Below are positions 21,410 to 33,135 of a stretch of DNA of 64,000 nt, one piece after another. The notes under the pieces were generated by a model. It saw only the letters and a program-made list of their open reading frames with translations, was not told the DNA's origin and searched no databases. Source of the stretch: Aselliscus stoliczkanus (taxonomy: Eukaryota > Chordata > Mammalia > Chiroptera > Hipposideridae); the NCBI GenBank assembly GCA_033961575.1, contig CM066730.1, positions 132,312,023-132,376,022 on the forward strand. The letters run 5' to 3'. The position numbers and the translations under genes are program-made. Positions within the stretch are counted from its first letter, which is position 1; each line of letters starts with the position of its first letter.

Positions 21410-21600
21410 TATTCCATTTACCTCTCATAAGAGCCCTATGAAAAGTAGACCACTCTACTTTTGAGGAAAATGAGGCTTAGAGAGGTTTAAAATGCCTTGT
21501 TCAAGGCCATAGGCTTGTCATTTGTAGAGAAAAAATTGGGACACCCAAGACCTCCAACTCATTTCTCTACAACCTCAGTCTTCCCTAATCACGGAGTTCC
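21410..21600 (-). repeat. MIR
   Basis: CTCTCATAAGAGCCCTATGA, GGAAAATGAGGCTTAGAGAG, TTGTTCAAGGCCATAGG. Confidence 0.78.
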
Positions 21601-21923
21601 AGAAAGGCTTGCTGGGTGATGGGGTGCAATTTTCCTTCAGTCTCTGGACTCAAACAAAATCTGTGCTTTGTATGTAGAGTCAGTCAGATTATGAGCAACC
21701 TTGGCTCTTGCTTGAATGAACACTGGGGAGACAGCAAATTACACTGAAGCTGTAGGTTTGGTTGAAACAAGAAACCTTTTCATTGAAAGAGGAAATGACA
21801 GAATGCAGGGCTATTGTGCTTCCCTGGAGATCATTCTGAGAAGCTGCCATAGCCAACCCACAGGCTCCAGGTGTCTGATAAGATGCAGCAGGTGAGGCTT
21901 TCTGGTTAAAAGGACAAGGAAGA

Positions 21924-22026
21924 GGGCCAGCCAAGTGGCGTGGGTGGTTAAGAGCTGGCTTGGGACGCCGGCGGCCCCGGTTCGGATCCCACATATGAGG
22001 GCCAGTGACACTGCCCTCAAAAAAAA
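21924..22026 (+). mobile_element. Short tRNA-derived SINE, first of a tandem pair
   Basis: A head of about 100 bp starts GGGCCAGCC, contains GGTTCGGATCCC and ends CACTGCCCTC plus poly-A. It is preceded by AGGACAAGGAAGA at 21911-21923 and followed by nearly the same sequence at 22027-22038. Confidence 0.9.
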
Positions 22027-22038
22027 AGACAAGGAAGA

Positions 22039-22144
22039 GGGCCGGCTGAGTGGCGTGGGTGGTTAAGAACTGGCTTGGGACACCAGTGGCCCTGGTTCGG
22101 ATCCCACATCTGAAGGCCAGTGACACTGCCCTCAAAAAAAAAAA
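22039..22144 (+). mobile_element. Short tRNA-derived SINE, second of a tandem pair
   Basis: This copy has the same structure and orientation as the preceding one, starting GGGCCGGCTG and ending CCCTC plus poly-A. It is followed by a third copy of the target sequence AGGACAAGGAAGA at 22145-22157. It differs from its neighbour at several positions, so it is not a recent exact duplication. Confidence 0.9.
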
Positions 22145-24389
22145 AGGACAAGGAAGAGCCACAACAACCCAATATGTGTTTGGGCTTTCAAGGCACTGCA
22201 GGTGGATTTCCACAGCAGGCTAAGGGACCAGGATGGGGCTGCCTTTCAAAGGCTGCAGGGCAAGCAGGCAGGTGGGCCAGCACTGACGCACATCAGCCTG
22301 TTTGCCAGCCTGCCCCGAGGTAGGGCTATGCTGTCAGCCAAATACGTCAGAGCAAGTGAAAACATAATGAAAGCTGACTTGCACGCTTTCCTTGGGTGAG
22401 ATCTATACTAGTTGTTGAGCAACAGAAAGTGCTGCCTTGTGGATAAGGGATCCTTTGTGCCACTCAGATCCTGTAAAACGAGCAGGACCTGAGGCTGGCT
22501 CTGAACTTTTCTTGAGGACAAAGAGGGTAAGATCTTAGGTGAAGACAGGACTACATAAAGCATAAGAGTGGGCATGAGTTTTGAAACTTCATGGCACTCC
22601 TGTTGTTATTCATTTGGTGTGTATCCGTAAAGCCTTTATGGATATGAAAACATTGAAACACTTTTGGAACAGTCAGCAGCCAGCTACTGCCTCAGGGCCT
22701 CCAGAACCTGCTGAATGTCCAAGTGGTCCAGTAACTATGGGGTTGGCGTCTGAAACAGCAGGGGTCCTCTCGCTGTAGCACTCAGGTCTGTGCCCATTCA
22801 ATTGGTCTGTGCCCAGGAGGTACCAGTCATTAAATATTATGAGTATCACTGCTGTGTGTACCTGTGCTAAAATCTTAGAAGACATGCCAAGTGGGCATGC
22901 CTACCAAATTCCGAGAACTTTTTCCACTGAAGGTTTCCACTAGGGCTCACTCTGCCCTCATTTCTGCCAGAGGTATTCCCACTGGGCAGGAAGTAAGTCC
23001 ACAAGGCATTGCCCTTAAAATGGACGTCACAAGGCATTCTGTCCCCAGTGTTACGATCAGGAAAGTTTGGTCCTGTCAGGTAAATAGGGACTAGATCCAG
23101 ACACCAAAACTCTCTTCATGCTGCTCTTTTTAAAAATTCTTTTTCCTGTCTTCTTTACCCTGCCTAAACTCAGAGAAGAGCTTGCTGGAATTCAGAAGCC
23201 AGGGAAGAATTCTCTGGTGCAAAGAAGCAGTCTCAGTGAGACAAATGGCCTTTCATATTCCCTGGGGCACTGTTTCAAAGCAACCAACACAGATGTACAA
23301 CTTAGGAACAAACATGAATCACCAACCAGACACCAGCCCCAGTCACAGCAAAATTAGCGGGCAGACATTACAATGCGCCCCACAGATCCAGGGCGGGAGG
23401 TGGGGTGTGGGCAAGGGGGAGACTGAGGACAGACTCAAGCAAAATGAATATGCCACACAAACTGAAATACAATTAGGGATAAAACAGAATCTGAACTATC
23501 AGAAACAAACACATCAATGGGGTCATTATTTATTTAGGGTAACTTTTGCCTCTGCCTTAATCAGGACACACATCTTTAGGCTTCTTTATATTAAAAAATT
23601 ATAAAAGTCATATCAGGATGTTATATAAAACAGACAAGAAAGGAAAAAATACCAGCTTTATTAGAAGTTTAGTATTTTTCCTTCTGAATACTTTTCCTAT
23701 GGGTTTGGATCTTGATTTCTTTTCACAAGTTTATTTTCATGTACTGCACAGTTTCCAGAATCATCATTTTTCATGGGCTACTTACTTGTTCATCCAGAGG
23801 TTGTACCACACATTTTCCCTACTGTTGCCCATCATATTTGTGATTTTAAACAATGTTGGAGTTGATATCCTTGAGCTTATAGTTACTTCAGTATCTAGAT
23901 GAGGTCACTCGGAATCTCAGATAGATTAAGAGACGATGTCATTCTTGAGTTGCTGAACATTTGGCTGTACCTGCCTGAAAGGGGTTGTTCATATCCAGCA
24001 TATGGGATGAAACAATGTTGTAAGTGGTCTTTTTTCTAGGGTCAGAGCCTCCCCACCCCCTACCCCCTTCTGTCCCAGTTCTGCTCTCTGATGTCCAGGA
24101 GTCTGCCTGCATCTCCCTGCCTCTGTTGATTGCCCTGCACTGATCAACGGCTTGTTGTCTAAGACTTAATATTTTTAACAACTTTCTCCTGCTTTGTATC
24201 TCAAGTTCTCTGCTCCTCAGAGGCAGTGCTAGCAGGGGATGAGGCTATGAGTCAGGAGTGGTGATCCCTGTAACTCATCTGGAGGGAAGGGTGGAAGCTC
24301 ATGCCAGTGGGAACTGAGAGATGGGTAGTGAGACAGGAAGAGAGAAGGGATAAGAAAACATTTCACAGGAAATTGCAGGTGGAATGCCC

Positions 24390-24585
24390 TTCTCACCACT
24401 GTCTCCAATAAGTCACTATCTTCAAAATACAGCTCACATTACCTCCTCGGGTGAGTTTTCTCTGACACTGCAGTCCAGTTCTGCTTAGATTTACGCTCCT
24501 CCTCTGTGCTCTCCTACATCCCTTTCCTACTGTACTTCATCACAGTAATTGCATCTGTCTATTCAATTATCCAGTGAGGCAATGG
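24390..24585 (+). repeat. L2 3' region
   Basis: TTCAAAATACAGCTCACATT, CTCCTCGGGTGAGTTTTCTC and CATCTGTCTATTCAATTATC fit L2. Confidence 0.55.
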
Positions 24586-24596
24586 TCTAATGATAA

Positions 24597-24630
24597 ATAA
24601 AATAAAATAAAAATAAATAAAATAAAATAC
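24597..24630. repeat. (AAATA/AAATAAAAT)n A-rich repeat
   Basis: Seven or so AAATA-type units following the L2 fragment at 24390-24585. Confidence 0.9.
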
Positions 24631-25394
24631 ACTCCTGTGTGCTCCCCAAACAAAACAAACTTGTATAGAAAAATCACTGGCTTTGATGTTTGAGATGGTG
24701 ATAGCTTTACACAAACCCCCATGATGGGAAAGCCCTCCTTGACCAACATCTTCTCATCTCGTTGTTTTTACAAAAAGCAGGAACACCGTGCCTCACACTC
24801 TCTCCTTGTGGTTTCCATTCCGTAGGCATCCATGCAAAGCCAGCCCTGAGCTGGTGCAGGGAGTGCCAGCAGATGGCAGTAGAGAGCTACGGCTTCCTCA
24901 GGCTGCACCGCCCAGCCTCCAATCAGAGGCAGCTTGCCAAGTCTCGGAGGGAGAAATACGACTGGAGCCTTATTCATAGGCCTGGGAGGAAAAACCAGGG
25001 ATAAAGAACAGAACCACAGGTGTACATGAAACCTTTTATTAAACTAAGAGAAGTTCTACTTCTAAGAATTCAATCTAAGCCAGGTGGTTGCAGAATTGCC
25101 TGTAATTGTCCCTAGGGTGGTAGTTTTCTGATCCCCAATTATCTGTGCACACCCCAATTTCTGTAACCAAGACTCATGAAGCAACATCCAAGGAATAATT
25201 CACTTCCGAATGAGAGGTGGCTTTTCTTTTCCAATTCAGCCCTTCTCTAGGGGAGCCTCTTTGGCGTATTCGAACAAATAGCCCCACTGAAATGATCGCA
25301 AGCTCTACAAAGACCTTTAAACTCACAGGTCAGCAGAGTGGCTCGCCACGGATTGGGAAGAGTGCTATGCTGGCTCAGTTCTTTGTGTCTTTCT

Positions 25395-25515
25395 TAAAAT
25401 TACTCATTTAGTATCTTCTACATCACTGAATTCCCACAAATCTGGTGGGCTAAATCTCTTTGGCCCATTTCAAAGAGGAGAAAATAGAGGCTCCAAAATG
25501 TGAAACCTCATTTGA
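25395..25515 (-). repeat. MIR fragment
   Basis: TAGTATCTTCTACATCACTG...GGAGAAAATAGAGGCTCC. Confidence 0.6.
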
Positions 25516-25589
25516 AAAATTCTAAAGTGTGACCTCTTTGAATCGCGTCTTGCAGTCTGGGCCAGGGACCTCTCCTCCACATCCCCCCC

Positions 25590-25775
25590 CCCCTCGTTGA
25601 TCTCAGAACCTACCACACTGGGCTGTATTCCCCTGTTCACTTACGTCTTTCAGTCCACTAGACCGTGACTTTGAAGCAGGGACTCAGCCTTATTCATTTT
25701 TGTATCCCCAGGGCCTAGAGCTCAGTCTCATGCCCAAAGGCATAGAACAAATATTTGTTGAATGGGTGTAAGGGC
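25590..25775 (+). repeat. L2 3' end
   Basis: CCACTAGACCGTGACTTTGA, TTTTTGTATCCCCAGGGCCT, ACAAATATTTGTTGAATGGG. Confidence 0.8.
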
Positions 25776-26282
25776 CTGGCAGTTTGTATCTCTCACCTGA
25801 CAAAAAGGCACTTCTGTAGGAATCAAACCTCTTGCTGGGGAAGGTTTCTAAGCAGTTCCTAAATGGAGTCAGTAGGTTCCTCTTTCTTCATCCTTACGCA
25901 CCTTCCCCTCAGTATCCAGCGAAGTCTACCCCAAGAGTTTTGGCTTTTAAGAGCTTTTGTGTCTATAACAACATATATGTTTGTGTGTTGAGCATGTGTA
26001 TGTGTTTTGCGTTTATTCATGAAAAAAACTGCTATTTCTTTAAAGCTCTGTTGGCAAATATTCCTCTCCATTGAACTCAGAAACTAACATCTTCAAATGC
26101 TTGCTTATCATTTTGTTAAAAATAACCATTTATGTATGTACTTATATTTGGTCCTCTCCTCAATGTGCTATCTGATCCCTGTACATGGAATAGCTGCCCA
26201 GGAACATGAATTTTTAATCCACGTTACAGTGACTCAACTTTATATCATTAATGGCTGTAGGCTGCAACCAGTCCTAATTTCT

Positions 26283-26453
26283 TTTTTTTAAAGTTTATTG
26301 GGGTGATAATTGTTAGTAAAGTTACATAGGTTTCAGGTATACAATTCTGTAATACATCATCTATAGATCACATGGTGTGTTCACCACCCAGAGTCAGTTC
26401 TCTTTCCATTACCATATATTTGATCCCCTTTTACCCTCATCTACCACCCCTCT
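26283..26453 (-). mobile_element. 5'-truncated L1 insertion (3' UTR)
   Basis: Poly-T followed by AAAGTTTATTGGGGTGATAA, the complement of a common L1 3' end. A perfect 15-bp target duplication, CCAGTCCTAATTTCT, lies at 26268-26282 and 26454-26468, so the insertion is only about 171 bp. Confidence 0.9.
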
Positions 26454-27027
26454 CCAGTCCTAATTTCTAATGATGAACTTAACTTGCAAAATTACAGCCA
26501 GCATGATGGAGAGCCCATGTCCTAGCTGAAGGCGGTTGGACTTCCTCTGGTCACAGCTACAGCAGAATATCCCAGTTTTGCCCTAAAAATCAGTGTCAAA
26601 GTTTATGACTTCCCTCCACCCGTAGAGTGGGAAGAAGAACTGTGATGCTGGGCTCATGTGAATTCTAGAAGCAGCTTCGCACTCTGCTTTCCTTTATTCT
26701 AGGGGCTTTGAAAATTACATTCATGGCAATAATCCCAAACTGCTTCCCCACAGAGAGATTAAACCAGGGGTCACAGAGTAATGCTGAAAAGCTCTGGGAT
26801 TCTGGAGATCTGGCCTCCGGTTCCTGCTCCGAAGGGAGATAAATGAAATGAAACAGGGACTCTCTGTATCCTGCCCCCTACCCCTGAGTCTTTCCCCACT
26901 GAAATGAATGAAAAAAATGAATGAGTAGAAGATCGGTAAGGCAACTCTGAGATTAGACAGAGAGATGTTGGAGATGGAAGAAAGATTGATTCTCAAGTAT
27001 AGTTTATGTGGTTGTATATTGTTAATA

Positions 27028-27240
27028 ATCATTCATTCATTTAACACATATTTATTAAGTATCCACTCTGAAACAAGGCTCTGGTCTGGGCCTGAGGAAA
27101 TACAGCAATGTCCAGACAGGCATGGTCCCTGTGGGGAGGGGTGGACAATAAATAAATAACTTCAAAGAGTTGTACATGCTACCAAGAAAACAAAACATAA
27201 TAGTGTGGTAGAGACAGGTACAGAGAACAGTGTGTCCTTA
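27028..27240 (-). repeat. L2 3' end
   Basis: ATTCATTCATTTAACACATA...AATACAGCAATGTCCAGACA...GACAATAAATAAATAAC. Confidence 0.78.
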
Positions 27241-27562
27241 ATTTGGGTAGTCAGCAAGTCCACTTTCTAAGCCACATAGCTTGTCTATTGCTCTACCTCA
27301 GGACACACGCCCATCTTTCTCCCACATGGTGTCCTTTGAGTTGAGATCTGAGAAAGAGAGTTTGTCCTTGAATTCTTTACAATATCCATTTCTACACCCC
27401 TTGTTAACCAAAGAATTGGGTCAAATGATACTTGTGTTTGAATTTGGTGTCATTGATTAAGTTAGGGTGATACTATAATTGACAATAAAAAAGGTATATT
27501 TGGTGTTCATCCTTGTTTCTTGCACAAGCTCTCAAAACCCTTGGAAGTGTTGAGGCTGATAA

Positions 27563-28200
27563 AGGTGTCTCTTGTTATGTTAATGAGGTGACTTTTGGAC
27601 TTCACCTAAGGATGGGGGGTTGGTTGCCAGGAAAGTCAACCATGTGATTAGAGGATTGGAACTTTCAGTGCCATCCCTAGACCTCCAGGGAGGGGAGAAG
27701 GCTGGGGATTGGATTAATTACCAAAGGCCAATTATTATATCAATCATGATTATGTAATGAAGCCTACATAAAAATCCACGAGGACAGGGTTCAGAGAGCT
27801 TCTGGGTTGATGAACACGTGGAGATGTGAGGAGACTGGTATATTAGGAGAGGGCATAGAAGCTCCAATCCCCTACCCCAAAGCTTGTCCTATGCATCTCT
27901 CCCATCTGGCTGTACCTGTGTTATATGCTTTTAAACTAAACCGCTGATCTAGTAAGTAAAATGTTTGTCTGAGTTCTGTAAACCATTCCAACAAATTAAT
28001 TGAACCCAAGGAGGAGGTTGTGGAAACGTTTGATTTATAGCCAATCAGTCACAAGTACAGTAACAACCTTGACTTACAGTTGGCATCTGAAGGGAGGGCA
28101 GTCTTATAGAGTGAACCCTTAACCTGTAGAATCTGATGCAGATAGTGTTAGAATTGAGTTGAAATTTTGGACACCCTACTGGTGTCTGGTTCTTGGTATG
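27563..28200 (+). repeat. LTR-like ancient mammalian repeat, copy 2
   Basis: Same landmarks in the same order as copy 1 at 2541-3170: TTGTTATGTTAATGAGGTGA, GATGAACACGTGGAGATG, CTAGTAAGTAAAATGTTTG and GGCATCTGAAGGGAGGG. The copies differ by many substitutions and small indels, so they are two old insertions. Confidence 0.7.
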
Positions 28201-28394
28201 GGTAACCAGCCCCCACCACCAACACCCACATTGAAAATTGGGTCTCAGAACAGCAAAAAGAGATAGTGATTTACTTTTCTTCACCCCTGGCCCCCTTTCT
28301 GAGCTGAGGTGGTTGCTCCATTGTCTCACATAGTTAAGTGTGTATTACGATCTATCTGTGTGTCTCTACCATAGCACTTGTGCAGCGTAATTAT

Positions 28395-28545
28395 TAGTAT
28401 ACTCTGCTCCCACCCACATGGCTATGTTCCTCCAGGACACAGAACATCTTTTTCATATCTTTTACCCCTTGGTTAAGGGCCATGTCTGTCAGAGTATAGG
28501 TATCTAATACATGTCTGATGAATAACCAAATGAAGAAATGAATGG
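28395..28545 (+). repeat. L2 3' end
   Basis: ATGTTCCTCCAGGACACAGA...GTATCTAATACATGTCTGAT. Confidence 0.5.
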
Positions 28546-29010
28546 TTTAGGACCAAGGAACTTTTACGAGTTCACCTTAATACCCATCACAGGTAGCACA
28601 GAATTACTACCCCAATAAGAAGGGATGTAAGTGATGTGGGGACACAAAGCCATCTCCTGCCCTCTGCTCTACTCGAGCCTTTAACGCCAACTCCATGAAA
28701 AAAACCCAAGGGTTTACTAACAAATACCACCTGCAGAGAGGATTGGAACACCGTCCAGAGAGCACCAACTCCAAGGAAAAGGCGAATGATCCTAAATGGC
28801 AGCAGCCATCTCATCCCTTGGTGTTTATGACGTCAGAGATGGAAATACCACAAGTATTCCGCTTGATGTTCCTTTGGTAGAAGCTTTCATTTTGTTGAGG
28901 ACTTTATGTTGCAAGTTCTTTTGTTTGCTGTGTGAGATCCTCTTTTGTGCTGCAAACATTTCACTAAAGAAATGCATAAACAAGAAAAGTAATATCGATG
29001 CCTAATTTTT

Positions 29011-29110
29011 TTTTTTTGAGGGCAGTGTCACTGGCCCTCATATGTGGGACTCGAACTGGGCTGCTGGCTTCCCAAGCCAGCGCTTAACCACCGTGCCACT
29101 TGGCCAGCAC
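29011..29110 (-). mobile_element. Short tRNA-derived SINE
   Basis: Minus orientation: poly-T, GAGGGCAGTG, the complement of the B box in GGGACTCGAACTGG, and a terminal TTGGCCAGC. The target duplication ATGCCTAATTTTT flanks it at about 28998-29010 and 29113-29125. Confidence 0.9.
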
Positions 29111-29497
29111 CAATGCCTAATTTTTCTAATGAGATTATGAGTATACTTTTTTTCTAAATGCTTTGCTCCAAATGCTTAGGAGCATATTTTAATGTGCTCT
29201 TTCAATAACTTCACATTGTATTGTTCCTATGCTATATGATTGGATGTACAAGAAAGATAGGAACAAGGCCTACCTCATAATTATAAGAACAGTATTTCTA
29301 ACAAGTTTACAAAATGTTCTATCCATTTATTTCCAGGCCAAAAATGATTTCAAGAAATTAGAATGTTATAAATATGTGTTTCTCTATGTTTTCTTATTAT
29401 AGCTGACATTTCACAGATTTACCCTCAAACTTTTATCCACTGAAACCCTGTAAGGGATGTGACAACTTCTAAGAGTCAAGGTAACTTTTTATAAGAC

Positions 29498-29618
29498 AGT
29501 GATTCTCAGGAAAGGTAGGGGTCTCCCAGATGAGAATAATTTTGTATGGGAATGTATTTTGTACATGGGCTTTATAAAGCAGATATGGAGGGACCAAGAT
29601 TGAGAACTTACTTTGTGC
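29498..29618 (+). repeat. Possible hAT-type MITE
   Basis: The block starts AGTGATTCTCAGG and ends ATTGAGAACTTACT, which look like worn hAT terminal repeats about 120 bp apart. Confidence 0.4.
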
Positions 29619-30324
29619 TGCTGCTGCCACTAATTGCACTTTGGGTGTGCAAATTATTCTACTAGCTCAATATGTTCCCACATACATTCTCTACCTTCCC
29701 ACAAAAGTTATCATGAAAGATAATCAAATGCTTTCTTAACAAGATATAAATAATCCCACTTACGTTTGTTAACCCTGCCAGTAAGAAAATCTATTCATCT
29801 ATTAATTATATAAAATATTTATTAACAAAATAAATTGAAATTCTTTTCAAGAGAAGTGAGAGTGATCTGGGAAAACCAATTCTTACTCAACCAGCGATGG
29901 CTTCAAGAAATTGCCGCTCTTTTACAATAAGTTCTCACATACCATCTGAAAATCAGTTCCAGAATTCTGTGTGAAATCTGTAGCTAAAATGTAGTAGATA
30001 AATGGTCATCTAGCTTTTTTGTATACTCCAGTGATGGGGGACATGTTAATTCCATGAGACACCGAATTGCAATTTTAGATTAATTTGTTTAAGATTTGAG
30101 CCAGAAAACTTTAATTGATTTTATTTTTAGCACAAACTGGACCCTCCTCTACTCCCCTATCCCCAGCCACTTATCTACCCCATCTTGATCACTGTGTAAA
30201 TGGAGTCATCTACTCAGTTGTACAAACCACAATCATCCATGATTTTACCTCCTTCCTCAACTGTCTAGACACTTATCTCTGTCTCTGCTGCCACCACTGT
30301 TTCAGGCATTAGAATCTCACTTGA

Positions 30325-30776
30325 GGGCCAGCTGAGTGGCACGTTGGTTAAGAGTTGACTTGGGACACCAGCTTTGAGCAGCAGGGCCCCAGTTCAGATC
30401 CCACATGAGGACCAGTGATGCTGCACCCTCTAAGCTAAGATGGTGAACAACAGCTTGACCTGGAGCTGGACTGCTGTGAGTCACCAGCAAGGGCATAGGC
30501 CCCTGCTGCAGTGGGCTTCCATGAGCTACCGTGAGTGGCTGGCAGCCAGCGTGAGCTGCCAAGAGCTGTCGTGAGCGGCCGCCCAGTGGCCAGCGACTGA
30601 TCTACCTCACCCGGGAAGAGTGCAATGATAATACCAACTTGGGCCAGTGAAACAATGTCCTCCACAACTAGACTGAAGAACAAAACGACAGCAACTTGTT
30701 TGTTCCCCTTCCCCGAATCTCCACTGCTGTTCCCCTCCCCCAATTTCCCAATAAAACCTTTAAAAAAAAACAATAA
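30325..30776 (+). mobile_element. Long tRNA-derived SINE
   Basis: This long form starts GGGCCAGCTGAGTGG and ends CCCAATAAAACC plus an A-rich tail. The 12-bp target duplication AATCTCACTTGA lies at 30313-30324 and 30777-30788. It sits immediately 5' of an L2 fragment. Confidence 0.92.
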
Positions 30777-30788
30777 AATCTCACTTGA

Positions 30789-31180
30789 ACTCGAGTAACC
30801 ACCCTAAGAATCTCCCTGCTTCTGCTTTCTCCTCATCTTCTAAACCCTTCTCCGTATGACAGCAAGAGCAATCTTTTCACACAAAAGTCAAATCGCACCA
30901 CTGCAATCGGAAGAAAATCCAAAATCCTTACCGTAAGTTACAAGTCCCTACATAATCTAGCTACTACTTCCCCTCCGATCTCATGTTATACCACACTCAC
31001 CCTCCGCTCAGTATGATTCAGCCTCAAGGGCTTTCTTTCTGTTCCAGAAACATGCCAACTTCATTCCCACCTCAGCAATTTTGCACGTGTGTTTCATTCT
31101 CTGGTAGATTTTCTTTGCTTTGAACAGTTTCTGGCTCAGAGAAAGTGCTGAATAAATATTTGTTGAATGAATGAATAAAA
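30789..31180 (+). repeat. L2 3' end
   Basis: AATCTTTTCACACAAAAGTC, GGGCTTTCTTTCTGTTCCAG and a terminal GAATAAATATTTGTTGAATG with AATGAATAAA. The long SINE at 30325 inserted at its 5' edge. Confidence 0.85.
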
Positions 31181-31194
31181 GCTGGTCTCTGCTT

Positions 31195-31510
31195 GTTCTC
31201 TCCTCTACTCACTGTATGCCTGCCTTCTTATTCTTTAAGTCTTGGATTAAATCACCTACTAAAAATAGTCCTTCCCCAACCTATTATTTAAGTAGGTCTT
31301 CTTGTCTTCATAGTAACTATTAACAATTTTTTTTGCTGTATCTATTTATATGCTTATTATTTTTGAAATTGTCTCTTCTCTCACAAAACTCTAAGCTCCA
31401 TCTGCTGTATTTCCCAATGTATTAACTAGTACTTGGCACTGTGTTTGGGACACACTGCTAGTTCTGAACCAATGTCAGTTTAGTGGATTCATGAATGAGT
31501 AAATGAGTAT
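31195..31510 (+). repeat. Second L2 3' end
   Basis: CTTGGATTAAATCACCTACT, CTCTAAGCTCCATCTGCTGT, GTACTTGGCACTGTGTTTGG and ATGAATGAGTAAATGAG. Confidence 0.65.
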
Positions 31511-31704
31511 GTGAGGGTACCAAACACTAACAATCACATCAGTGATTCAGCAGACCCATATTATTGCTGTTTTATTAAAAACGTTGTCTCATTAGGGGAA
31601 GGACTCATTTATTGACTTCTGTCATTGGACAGCTCCCACACTAATCCTAAGGAAGCTCAAATTTAAAATATCAGTTGAAGTTAAAACCTTTTACAGGGTT
31701 GAAG

Positions 31705-31768
31705 CCTTCCTTCCTTCCTTCCTTCCTTCCTTCCTTCCTTCCTTCCTTCCTTCCTTCCTTCCTTCCTT
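31705..31768. repeat. (TTCC)n microsatellite
   Basis: About 16 CTTC units, then a T run. Confidence 0.97.
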
Positions 31769-31992
31769 TCTTTTTTTTTCAGTGATAATTACTCTAGGCT
31801 TATTTCAGAAAATGAGAGTGATTTTCAGATCAAATTCCACAAGTCATTGACTTTTCAGAGAAAGCTTCAAGTAGGTGTTGAGGTCTGCATTAAAGATATG
31901 CTCTCTGCCTTAGGTTTGTAAAATGCCATTACTTAATATTTCAAGAACTCTGCATTTAAAAAATGAATTTATATTATCTTGAGAATGAATAG

Positions 31993-31995
<3 letters not shown>

Positions 31996-32052
<57 letters not shown>

Positions 32053-32081
32053 CCTCCCTCCCTCCCTCCCTCCCTCCCTCG
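31996..32081. repeat. Compound (TC)n(CCCT)n microsatellite
   Basis: About 27 TC units followed by about 8 CCCT units. It yields an Arg-Glu dipeptide frame on the minus strand, which is not a gene. This long polypurine-polypyrimidine tract, 230 bp from the TTCC repeat, can in principle form triplex DNA. Confidence 0.97.
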
Positions 32082-32424
32082 TTTTTTTTCTTTTGGTGGA
32101 GGTAGCAGAGTGGAAGGAATGGCAATATGGTTTGCTGTAAACTCAAATAATAATCATAAAATTGGAAATCATCGCCTCAGCCTCCGGTCTACAGAGCACT
32201 TGATAGTGTTTATGTCTGTTCACATCTGGCCTCCAAATGTTATCAGTCTTGAACACCGCGCCTGCAGACAGCTTGGCATTTGAGTTTTAAAATGTTCTTT
32301 CAGGAAGGAAGGAGGGGTGAAAGAAGGAGGAGAAGAGACGGTAAAGGTAGAAAAATGAGATCATGGAACCTTTTTCTCCTTGACTCCAAGCAGTCAAGTT
32401 TCGAAAAGCTACGTATTTTTTTTC

Positions 32425-32630
32425 CCCAGGTATTGAGCACTTAGAATGTACCAGGAAGGCCATGTGGTAAGTGTTTGGTATATATTATCTCATTTCATTG
32501 CTATAGTCACCCTGGAGAAGGTGTTAATTTGATCCCATAGATTTGAAATCTGAAGTTCAAAGGTTGAAATAATTTGTTGAAGACTACTCAGCTATTGAAT
32601 AGTAGATGTTAGATTTTAACCCAGTTTGAT
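32425..32630 (-). repeat. MIR
   Basis: TATTGAGCACTTAGAATGTA, ATTATCTCATTTCATTGCTA, GATTTTAACCCAG. Confidence 0.8.
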
Positions 32631-32914
32631 TGGCTCCATTAACAAATCAATCAACTTACTCACATCAGTAGACACATGCTCAGACTTTCCACTTGTTACC
32701 ATATGCATTTTTATGATTGCATCTATAGCCAAACATGTTCTGAACTCTGTTCTTTCTCTCCTACTCATAGGCTGTACTACTAGAGTAATTTTACTCTTTC
32801 TTGCATCATCATTTTCCATTTTGCACATCAGCAAACAATTTAACTGTACAGATTTATATCTGAAACAAACCAACCCACAAACAAAAATAACAACCCAAAC
32901 AGACTCCTACCAGA

Positions 32915-33135
32915 CATAGGAAAGTTGAAAGACTTCATCACCAGCAGATTTTAAGTACAAGAAATGTTAAAGGAAATCCTTCAGGCAGAAGGAAAATGAT
33001 ACCAGATGGAAATCTGGATCTACACAAAGGAATTAAGATTTTTCTTCTTATTAAAATGTCTTCAAAATATAACTGATTGAAAAACAAAAGTAACAATGTA
33101 CTTTAAGGTTTATAACACATGTAGAAGTAAATTTG
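32915..33135 (+). mobile_element. Ancient L1 fragment
   Basis: The text reads like an L1 internal segment: GACTTCATCACCAGCAGA, AAGAAATGTTAAAGGAAATC, CTTCAGGCAGAAGGAAAATG. No open frame remains. Confidence 0.65.

Noticed and set aside
21689..22213. Minus-strand 174-codon frame, the longest in the window
   Set aside because: Most of it is antisense of the two tandem SINEs at 21924-22144; the similar repeated peptide is SINE-derived.
31705..31768. CRISPR-like regular repeats
   Set aside because: Simple tetranucleotide microsatellite without spacers, in a mammalian genome.
31910..32146. Minus-strand frame with an Arg-Glu dipeptide run
   Set aside because: It is the (TC)n microsatellite translated; no domain and no splice context.
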